NCBI GenBank assembly: GCA_903868295.1 | Contig: CAIPUQ010000518.1 | Coordinates: 1 to 6,019, forward strand | Direction: 5' to 3' | Length of the DNA: 6,019 nt | Origin: an uncultured Roseiflexaceae bacterium | Lineage (GTDB): Bacteria > Chloroflexota > Chloroflexia > Chloroflexales > Roseiflexaceae | Part shown: positions 1 through 5,359 of the stretch, one piece after another | Numbering within the stretch: the first letter of the stretch is position 1 | How the letters are laid out: every line of letters starts with the position of its first letter | The notes under the pieces: model-generated | What the model was told of the DNA's origin: nothing | Database searches by the model: none | Seen by the model: only the letters and a program-made list of their open reading frames with translations | Program-made: the position numbers and the translations under genes

Positions 1-37
1 GCAGGAACTCGCTGCGCACGCGGATGTTGTTTTGCAT
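1..37 (-). CDS. Possible start of a downstream gene, cut by the window edge
   Basis: An ATG at 37-35 on the minus strand opens a frame that stays open to the window edge, reading MQNNIRVRSEFL (12 codons). It would lie 44 bases downstream of the receiver/RodZ gene on the same strand. No convincing Shine-Dalgarno sequence precedes the ATG, and the same frame is also open upstream without a standard start, so the true start is uncertain. Twelve residues are too few to name a family. It could be a real co-directional gene or a chance open frame. Confidence 0.25.
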   Translation of the reverse strand, partial: MQNNIRVRSEFL

Positions 38-81
38 AATGTTGGAGAGTTGTATGGCCTGTGGCCCTAGCGGAAAAGGTA

Positions 82-1482
82 CTACGGACGTTTTGTTTCG
101 GTCACACGGCGCACTGCAGTAGCCGTCTGTTGTGGGGTGCGCGTCTGCATACGGGTTGTCGCAGTGCGTGACGGTGTTGCGGTGCGCGTTGCGGTTGCTA
201 CCACGGTAGGACTCTTGGTTGGTGATGATGTTGTGCGGTTTGTTGCCGTTGCACGCGACGTTTGCGTAGGTTCAGGCGTCGATGTCTCTGACGGAGTTAC
301 GGTTTCGGGAGGCATCGTTTGTGTCGCGACGGTCGATGCAGTGGCGGTAGGCAGGGCCGTGTTTGTCGGATTTTGGGTAGCAACGACAGCCGCTACGCCC
401 GTTGCAGTCGCAGCTGGGACTGTTGTCGCGGTTGCAGTCGGTTGATTCGCCGCCGCACGCAGTTTGCCGAGATAGCTTATGATGCGATCTTGTTCAAAGG
501 TCCAAATCCCATAGCCCATCCCACTGAGCATTAATACGGCTAGTACTGCACGAATCAGCCCCGAATAGCGAATGACAACCAGATTTGCTGCACCGTAGTC
601 AGTAATCGGTTCGACCGGTTCGCTGTATTGAAACGAACGATATTGAAGCAGAGCAGCCGCAACATCGAGGTTAAGGTACTTGACGTATTTCGAAATCATT
701 TCTTCAGCCATGCGCCCACGAGGCAAATGCGAAAACCGGTCTTCTTCCATGGCTTGCAGGTATGCCATATGCACACCGATCGCCAAATCGACCTGATTGA
801 GGGGAATATTGCGCTTGATGCGTTGGGCGCGCAGTTGCATCCCCAATGATTCTTTCTTTTCTGGTGTAATGACCTCGGTGAATGAAGTCGTTGGCAACCC
901 TGCCAACAACAGGTCATCATCGGGTGTCCCCCCGAGTCCGAGTGGATCAGCGTTATTTTGCGGGGCTGTTTGTTCAGATTGTGGGGCAGCAGATGCGGCT
1001 GCTTCGGTTGCCTGCAGCCGTTCACGGGCTGCTCGCCGTTCGGCGGCAGTGGGGTTCGTCGAACGTTGTGTCCGCGTAGAAGTTGGTGGGGGAGGGTCGC
1101 TCTCGGTCGAGCGTTCGGCCTGCAAGGGCGTCACTTCACCGACAAACGGCATGATGGCATCGATCAGTTCGCGTACCAGCAAGGGCTTGCGCAACACGCC
1201 ATGTACACCGAGCTCTTGGGCGCGCCGTTCGGTGGCGTCGGTTGGATCGTGACTCATGATGACGGTGGGGACCTGGCGACTCCATTGCTCTACAAGCGCC
1301 CATCCACCTTGCTCAGAAATAGTCGGGTCAATGACGATGACATCCGGAGTACGCTCATTGAATGAAGCTTTTGCTTGTGCTACGGTATTGACTCGACGCA
1401 CGGCGTGACCGACGTGACCGAGTTGAAGGTCAAGACTCATGGTGAGTACGACATCTTCGTCGATCGCGAGTATCAGTGCCAT
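82..1482 (-). CDS. Receiver domain - RodZ-type HTH - membrane anchor fusion protein
   Basis: This 466-residue protein appears to be a membrane-anchored regulator or cytoskeletal adaptor. Residues 1-115 form a CheY-like receiver with the expected active-site residues: acidic pocket D8/E9/D10, phospho-acceptor D52 (in VIVIDP), S77 at the Thr/Ser switch and K99 followed by P100. Residues 116-200 are a Pro/Ala/Gln-rich linker. Residues about 213-280 (from LGMQLRAQRIKRN to NLDVAAALLQY) match the RodZ N-terminal Xre-like helix-turn-helix, which in RodZ binds MreB rather than serving mainly as a DNA reader. Residues about 308-328 are one hydrophobic span. Residues 345-466 are Thr/Ala/Pro-rich and predicted to lie outside the membrane. 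The order HTH, single span, outer tail is RodZ-like, but RodZ normally has no receiver and its tail normally carries a beta-rich DUF4115 domain, which I do not see. The start has GGAG five bases upstream. The gene lies 30 bases after puhE. The domains are clear; the cellular role (shape, envelope or transcription) is inferred. Confidence 0.88.
   Translation of the reverse strand: MALILAIDEDVVLTMSLDLQLGHVGHAVRRVNTVAQAKASFNERTPDVIVIDPTISEQGGWALVEQWSRQVPTVIMSHDPTDATERRAQELGVHGVLRKPLLVRELIDAIMPFVGEVTPLQAERSTESDPPPPTSTRTQRSTNPTAAERRAARERLQATEAAASAAPQSEQTAPQNNADPLGLGGTPDDDLLLAGLPTTSFTEVITPEKKESLGMQLRAQRIKRNIPLNQVDLAIGVHMAYLQAMEEDRFSHLPRGRMAEEMISKYVKYLNLDVAAALLQYRSFQYSEPVEPITDYGAANLVVIRYSGLIRAVLAVLMLSGMGYGIWTFEQDRIISYLGKLRAAANQPTATATTVPAATATGVAAVVATQNPTNTALPTATASTVATQTMPPETVTPSETSTPEPTQTSRATATNRTTSSPTKSPTVVATATRTATPSRTATTRMQTRTPQQTATAVRRVTETKRP
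85..450 (-). repeat. Low-complexity Thr/Ala/Pro-rich coding tract
   Basis: This stretch encodes the last 122 residues of the receiver/RodZ fusion. It is built from irregular runs such as TATATT, PTNTALPTATAST and TPEPTQTS, with only scattered Arg, Lys, Gln, Val and Met. The DNA is a degenerate series of short GTTGC/GTAGC-like units on the plus strand and creates a Val-rich open frame there that is not a gene. A tail like this should be disordered, could act as a spacer through the cell wall, and offers many Thr for O-glycosylation. Such repeats are prone to length change between strains. Confidence 0.7.
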
Positions 1483-1487
1483 AGTAA

Positions 1488-1491
1488 CTCC
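1488..1491 (-). promoter_or_regulatory. Ribosome binding site of the receiver/RodZ gene
   Basis: GGAG lies five bases before the ATG at 1482-1480 on the minus strand (read GGAGTTACTATG). It supports this start, which also leaves the receiver's first beta strand (ALILAID) intact. Confidence 0.75.
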
Positions 1492-1511
1492 GGTCTTTCA
1501 TGCATCGTAGG

Positions 1512-1520
1512 ATTATAGCA
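1512..1520 (-). promoter_or_regulatory. Extended -10 promoter for the receiver/RodZ gene
   Basis: The minus strand reads TGCTATAAT, a perfect TGn extended -10 plus consensus TATAAT. The box overlaps the TAA stop codon of puhE (1515-1513). A transcript would begin near 1505 and give a leader of roughly 23 bases containing the GGAG site. No good -35 is seen 16-18 bases upstream, which is usual for extended -10 promoters. This would let the gene be expressed apart from the photosynthesis genes before it. Confidence 0.55.
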
Positions 1521-2292
1521 TTTTTGTGTTCGCTGCGCCGGATAAATGGGTAAGAAAAGCCAAAAATCGATGCAATTGTGATTCGGGGATGAGGAGGACG
1601 ACAAGCTCGAGCACCGCAGCTGCACAAATGAGACACCAAAACGCATACGTGATAGTTTGGGACTGCGTTGCTGATGACTGAATCCCCGCAATGCTCCAGA
1701 CGGTTCCGACGACACCAATTCCAATTGCAAAGATGGAAAACCAGTGGAACCGGCGTGGACCGAAATACGCGGTGATGTACTGCAGATGTGCAGGTAACCA
1801 GGCCCCGCTAAAATTTGCCACACCGAAGTAAATAGACAGTTTCGCTAGCATGTGTAATGTATAAAAGAGAATAATACAGCCGAATCCAGCGATGTTGCTT
1901 GCGCTCCATGCCAATATCGCAGATGCTGCAACGAGCAGAACCGAAACCCACTCGTGATGCGCCGAACGAATCATCGCATGACGGAACCGCTCTGCGTCGG
2001 ACAAATTGTCGCGTGTTTGGGGGTCTTTGGGGCCGGTGATGTACCCGGTGTAGTAACACGCAAGATTCCACCCCCACACTAATGTTCCTGCCGAGAAGCT
2101 GGCATATATTGCCCAAAGTTCGCTTGTATTGCGCAATAGGAAAAGCAGTGCCATGCTTGCAGCTGCAACCACCGTGTATGCACCAACGGAAGCATCGTAG
2201 GTCCACGGTTCTTTGCGATACATCACGATGATGGCCCCAGTGCTCACCCACCAGAGAATTATGGCAAAGAGCACTGCCCCGACAATCTGCAT
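1513..2292 (-). CDS. puhE: Photosynthetic complex assembly protein PuhE (DUF3623 family)
   Basis: This is a 259-residue polytopic membrane protein with about seven hydrophobic segments, near residues 3-24, 37-55, 58-82, 113-134, 136-155, 183-204 and 212-235. Features I recognise from PuhE are the N-terminal ILWWVSTGAI stretch, the YTGYITGPKD motif after the third span with RFRHA following it, a histidine pair before span four (HHEW), and the segment LAKLSIYFGVANFSG then LPAHLQYITAYFGPRR before span six. In purple bacteria PuhE is encoded with the reaction-centre H gene (puhA) and promotes assembly of photosynthetic complexes; its biochemical action is not known. The gene lies 33 bases after a PucC-like transporter and has AAGGA five bases before its ATG, so the two are probably co-transcribed. 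Chloroflexota reaction centres lack an H subunit, so here the protein would work without that partner if the taxonomic inference is right. Confidence 0.85.
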   Translation of the reverse strand: MQIVGAVLFAIILWWVSTGAIIVMYRKEPWTYDASVGAYTVVAAASMALLFLLRNTSELWAIYASFSAGTLVWGWNLACYYTGYITGPKDPQTRDNLSDAERFRHAMIRSAHHEWVSVLLVAASAILAWSASNIAGFGCIILFYTLHMLAKLSIYFGVANFSGAWLPAHLQYITAYFGPRRFHWFSIFAIGIGVVGTVWSIAGIQSSATQSQTITYAFWCLICAAAVLELVVLLIPESQLHRFLAFLTHLSGAANTKML

Positions 2293-2297
2293 GATAT

Positions 2298-2302
2298 TCC
2301 TT
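2298..2302 (-). promoter_or_regulatory. Ribosome binding site of puhE
   Basis: AAGGA on the minus strand precedes the puhE ATG by five bases (AAGGAATATCATG). It lies in the 33-base gap after the transporter stop codon and supports both the start choice and translation from a shared transcript. Confidence 0.7.
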
Positions 2303-2325
2303 GTCCGTGCGTACGAAACGCAGTG

Positions 2326-3756
2326 CTAGAACAGTATTTGGTCGGCTGGGATGTTCTGCAAGCCGTTCCACGGGGATTGAATTTCGCCGTTCGACAGACG
2401 CGAGTTAATGCGCTTGACGTACATGTAGACAACCATCACGAACAAAAACACACTCGCAGCAGCGTAGACGGAGGTATAGCCGTACAGTACGTTGCCGGTC
2501 GCACTCCCTATTGCATCGCGGGCAACACCACCACCGATGGTCCCAAAGCCCTGTGCTAACGATTGCACGACACCCCAAATGCCCATAAACAGCCCGGTGT
2601 GTCCACGATCGGCGAGGCTCATCACCGTTGCAATGCTCCCGACAATGAATAATCCACGACCGAAACCGATCCCTGCCACCCCGATCTGGAACAACAGCGT
2701 AGATTCGATTGTTCCCGCATAGGTAACGGTCAAAAATCCCATCATGCCTACCAGAGCGCCACTAATCAGGAGGCGTCCACTTTGACCGCGCGTCCATAAC
2801 CACCACCCAGCGGTGATAACCGCGATGATCATGGCGACGCCCCATAGTGCAGTCAGCAGTGTTGTCGCTGTCACCGACATATCGAGGATCTGTGCGCCAT
2901 ACGGCTCGAGCAACACATCATGGGTCCCGAAGCCAAGCGTCGCGATGAAAAACACAAAAAACATACTACGCAAGGCAGGAGTATTCCAGACAATTTTCAA
3001 CGACTCACCGAGCGACTGTCGGGCTACCTGCTCTATTTCGCGTACGAGACGTCCGTCGGGGCGCAGCTTTTCTTGTCGAATAAGCGACAAAACCATACAC
3101 ACGACAAAGATGAACGCACTCATTTGCATCGCACTAATCAATGCACCGAGCGAATAGTCAATCAGCGAAAGTCCGATGAACAATGAGCCCGTTACCGTGC
3201 CGATGACGAGCATCAGCCAGAGAATTGCAAGGATTTTGCCACGCTCTTCTGGTTCCGTGTTGTCGCTGACCATTGCCAAATACGTTGTCTCGACGATGTT
3301 CACCCCGACGCCGTAGAGCAAAAAAATCAGAAACGCAACAACGTACACAATCGGACCTTGTGTCATGCTATCTGCATCAAACAAAATCAACGAAAACGGC
3401 GCAGTCGAGAGCCCACCATAGGTCAGCATTGCGCCTAACACGATGTATGGAGTACGCCAGAAGCCTTTGCTGCGTCGTACATCCGAATGGTGGCCAACGA
3501 CAGTACGTATGGGAGAGACAAAGTAATGAATCGACATCAACAGTGCAACAAAACCAGCAGAAATATTGAGTTCGCTGATCAGCACACGATTGAGGGTGCC
3601 AGTTATCGGGGCCAGAGAAATGCCCATCCCAAATTGAAAGAGCCCCAACCGCAATATACGGACACGACGTTGCCAAACGGGGTATTGTGCGAGCCATTGA
3701 TTTATGCGATCAATGTACTCCGTTATCATTCCCCAAATGTTTTTTTCTGCATTCAT
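2326..3756 (-). CDS. BCD-family MFS transporter (PucC/LhaA-like, bacteriochlorophyll delivery)
   Basis: This 476-residue protein has about twelve hydrophobic spans between residues 36 and 448, after a 35-residue cytoplasmic N terminus. It belongs to the PucC/LhaA branch of the major facilitator superfamily, thought to deliver (bacterio)chlorophyll to or organise light-harvesting complexes in the membrane. Diagnostic stretches are LRLGLFQFGMGISL then GTLNRVLISEL (residues 35-63), the TM2-TM3 loop with GHHSDVRRSKGFWRTPYI (88-105), SDNTEPEERGK after TM4 (164-174), HDVLLEPYGAQIL (279-291) before ATTLLTALWG, and GLFMGIWGVVQSLAQG in TM11. DVLLEPYG followed by TTLLTALW is highly typical of PucC. Length is usual for the family. 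AGGAG lies six bases before the ATG, favouring this start over the Met at residue 10. It is the first gene of the probable operon with puhE and diverges from mnmE. The family is certain; which complex it serves cannot be told from sequence, so I give no gene symbol. Confidence 0.9.
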   Translation of the reverse strand: MNAEKNIWGMITEYIDRINQWLAQYPVWQRRVRILRLGLFQFGMGISLAPITGTLNRVLISELNISAGFVALLMSIHYFVSPIRTVVGHHSDVRRSKGFWRTPYIVLGAMLTYGGLSTAPFSLILFDADSMTQGPIVYVVAFLIFLLYGVGVNIVETTYLAMVSDNTEPEERGKILAILWLMLVIGTVTGSLFIGLSLIDYSLGALISAMQMSAFIFVVCMVLSLIRQEKLRPDGRLVREIEQVARQSLGESLKIVWNTPALRSMFFVFFIATLGFGTHDVLLEPYGAQILDMSVTATTLLTALWGVAMIIAVITAGWWLWTRGQSGRLLISGALVGMMGFLTVTYAGTIESTLLFQIGVAGIGFGRGLFIVGSIATVMSLADRGHTGLFMGIWGVVQSLAQGFGTIGGGVARDAIGSATGNVLYGYTSVYAAASVFLFVMVVYMYVKRINSRLSNGEIQSPWNGLQNIPADQILF

Positions 3757-3762
3757 CGATTG

Positions 3763-3767
3763 CTCCT
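3763..3767 (-). promoter_or_regulatory. Ribosome binding site of the BCD transporter gene
   Basis: AGGAG on the minus strand lies six bases before the ATG at 3756-3754 (AGGAGCAATCGATG). It fixes the start of the transporter. Confidence 0.75.
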
Positions 3768-3785
3768 GCAGTCCGTATCACACAG

Positions 3786-3794
3786 ATAGTAGCA
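3786..3794 (-). promoter_or_regulatory. Putative extended -10 promoter of the BCD transporter - puhE operon
   Basis: The minus strand reads TGCTACTAT: a TGn element joined to TACTAT, one mismatch from TATAAT. Transcription would start near 3779, giving a leader of about 23 bases that contains AGGAG. No clear -35 is visible. The spacing and leader length resemble those at the receiver/RodZ promoter, which lends some support. Confidence 0.4.
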
Positions 3795-3858
3795 CAATTC
3801 AGATACCTCCACGAAGCCCGACACCCGTTTTTGCACGCACTTCTTGATTGACCCCACG

Positions 3859-3864
3859 TATAAT
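3859..3864 (+). promoter_or_regulatory. -10 box of mnmE, positioned for a leaderless transcript
   Basis: A perfect TATAAT ends six bases before the mnmE ATG at 3871. With the usual 6-8 base distance from the -10 to the start point, transcription would begin at or within a base or two of the ATG. No purine-rich ribosome binding site precedes the ATG. A TTGCAC at 3831-3836 is a possible -35 but its 22-base spacer is too long, so the -35 is unresolved. Confidence 0.5.
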
Positions 3865-3870
3865 GCATGT

Positions 3871-5244
3871 ATGAACTACACCGATACAATTGTCGCTGCG
3901 GCGACAGCCGTGGGAGGCGCAGCAATAGGGGTTGTCCGCCTGAGTGGGCCGCAGGCGCTGCCAATATTAGCAGCAATCATGATTCCGCATCGTGCGGGTC
4001 AATGGCGTTCTCGGCATGTGCGCTATGGGCATATCGTTGCGCATGATAGTAGTCGCATCGATGAGGTGCTCGCCTATTGGATGCGGCAACCTACCACCTA
4101 CACCGGCGAGGACGTCGTCGAAATCTCATGTCATGGTGGACGTATTGCGGTCGAATTGGTGATTGCACGGTGCATTGAATCCGGGGCCAGGCTTGCGCAT
4201 CCCGGTGAATTTACCATGCGTGCGTATGCCGCTGGACGCATCGATTTGGCACAAGCCGAAGCAGTGATGGACATCATCCAGGCACAGACCCCGCAAGCAC
4301 TGCGTCAGGCGCACCATCAACTCAACGGCTGGATTGGTAGTGCCGTTGCAGAATTACGTGCTGCGTTGCTCTATGAGCTGGCCGCCGTGATTGCGCGTAT
4401 CGACTTCCCCGATGATGTCAGCGAAGATGCACTCAACCCGACAGCGCTCCGCGAAGTAGTTGGCCGGCTGCAGACATACATCGATGGTGCGCGTGCAGGG
4501 ATTTTGCTCCGTGATGGCGCACAGGTGGCGTTGCTCGGACGGCCGAATGTCGGTAAGTCGAGTTTGCTCAATGCGTTCCTGCGCACCAATCGTGCGCTGG
4601 TATCACCGGTTGCCGGTACAACCCGCGATACGCTCGAAGAAAGCGCTGACATCCATGGGATTCCTGTTCGCTTTATCGATACTGCAGGCATCCGGGCACA
4701 TACCAGTGACGAAGTAGAACGCATGGGGATTGCGCGCAGCCGCGATGTGGCAGCCTCGGCGGATCTCGCGTTGGTGCTCGTCGATAGTACGAGCCCCATC
4801 AATACCGAAGATGACGCGGTCCGTGCGGCGCGGGGCACAGCTCCGTCGATTCTCGTCTGTACCAAGACCGACCTCCCTGCTGACCCGCAAACGGCAGCCC
4901 AGATCGAACAGTTTCGTCAGTCCCATCAGTTTGTTGCCGTGGTTGCTATTTCGACCAAAACGGGCATGGGTGTCGATGCGCTCCGTCAACTCATCGCACA
5001 GACGCTCCAATCGGGCGGTCCTGCGACGGATTCGCGCATCACCAACACACGTCATCGAGACGCATTGATCCGTGCACAGCAGTCGGTCGCAGATGCCATT
5101 GCAGGCATAGATGCACACTTGTCTGCAGAGCTGCTGGCCATCGACCTGCAAGAGGCAGTAGCGGCACTCGGAGAAATAACCGGCGAAGACGCCACCGAGG
5201 CATTGCTCGATGTGGTGTTTGCCCGCTTTTGCATCGGCAAGTAA
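3871..5244 (+). CDS. mnmE: tRNA uridine-5-carboxymethylaminomethyl modification GTPase MnmE
   Basis: MnmE (TrmE) is a cytoplasmic GTPase that works with MnmG to install the (carboxymethyl)aminomethyl group on wobble U34 of tRNAs such as those for Glu, Lys and Gln. The 457-residue product has the full family layout: an N-terminal tetrahydrofolate-binding domain (MNYTDTIVAAAT to about residue 118, including HPGEFTMRAY and GRIDLAQAEA), a helical domain, and an inserted G domain with P-loop GRPNVGKS (223-230), TTRD (250-253), DTAGIR (270-275) and TKTD (331-334). It ends with the hallmark CIGK (454-457), whose Cys454 is important for modification. I start at the ATG at 3871 because family members begin close to this NYTDTI motif. 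An in-frame TTG at 3844 would add nine residues unlike the family and would place TATAAT inside the coding region. The G4 motif has Thr in place of the usual Asn of NKxD. The gene diverges from the BCD transporter and converges with gltX. Confidence 0.96.
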   Translation: MNYTDTIVAAATAVGGAAIGVVRLSGPQALPILAAIMIPHRAGQWRSRHVRYGHIVAHDSSRIDEVLAYWMRQPTTYTGEDVVEISCHGGRIAVELVIARCIESGARLAHPGEFTMRAYAAGRIDLAQAEAVMDIIQAQTPQALRQAHHQLNGWIGSAVAELRAALLYELAAVIARIDFPDDVSEDALNPTALREVVGRLQTYIDGARAGILLRDGAQVALLGRPNVGKSSLLNAFLRTNRALVSPVAGTTRDTLEESADIHGIPVRFIDTAGIRAHTSDEVERMGIARSRDVAASADLALVLVDSTSPINTEDDAVRAARGTAPSILVCTKTDLPADPQTAAQIEQFRQSHQFVAVVAISTKTGMGVDALRQLIAQTLQSGGPATDSRITNTRHRDALIRAQQSVADAIAGIDAHLSAELLAIDLQEAVAALGEITGEDATEALLDVVFARFCIGK

Positions 5245-5315
5245 TCGACACCAGGCAACCGTTTTTTCACGCTCGTTCGCACTCGTGTGTTGTGTATGGG
5301 ATGATGAAAAAAGGC
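5245..5315. other. Short intergenic gap between convergent mnmE and gltX
   Basis: This short A/T-run-containing gap follows the mnmE stop. I see no gene, and no hairpin followed by T on the plus strand that would serve as an mnmE terminator. The six A at 5307-5312 belong to the distal T run of the gltX terminator. Confidence 0.5.
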
Positions 5316-5353
5316 AAAAAAACACCTCATCCTGCAGTACGCAGGATGAGGTG
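5316..5353 (-). terminator. Rho-independent terminator of gltX
   Basis: Bases 5323-5335 and 5341-5353 form a perfect 13-bp inverted repeat (CACCTCATCCTGC on the left arm) around a five-base loop. On the minus strand the stem begins six bases after the gltX stop codon and is followed by seven T, then GCC, then six T. On the plus strand no T run follows, so it should not end mnmE transcription efficiently. Confidence 0.92.
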
Positions 5354-5359
5354 AATCAA

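Noticed and set aside
60..75. GGCC-ACA-GGCC-like hairpin after the receiver/RodZ stop as a terminator
   Set aside because: The stem is only four base pairs and no T run follows on the minus strand.
137..445. Plus-strand open frame of 102 codons, rich in Val and Ala
   Set aside because: It is the complement of the Thr/Ala-rich tail of the receiver/RodZ gene; its composition comes from the repeats and it has no family resemblance.
797..1252. Plus-strand open frame of 151 codons, overlapping another of 135 codons
   Set aside because: Both lie opposite the receiver domain, linker and HTH-coding DNA, show no recognisable domain and have no ribosome binding site.
1808..2371. Minus-strand open frame of 187 codons overlapping puhE in another frame
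   Set aside because: The puhE frame carries family motifs and membrane spans; this frame is rich in His, Arg and Cys with no structure.
3775..3806. GTATC...GATAC inverted repeat around the transporter promoter as an operator
   Set aside because: Five-base arms separated by 22 bases are expected by chance. I also found no TGT-N12-ACA site of the PpsR/CrtJ type here.
3844..3870. TTG at 3844 as the start of mnmE
   Set aside because: It would add nine residues not seen in the family, lacks a ribosome binding site and puts the TATAAT box inside the gene.
4603..5325. Minus-strand open frame of 240 codons opposite mnmE
   Set aside because: mnmE is unmistakable on the plus strand through its GTPase motifs and CIGK end; the opposite frame is Cys/Arg-rich and featureless, as expected of a shadow.
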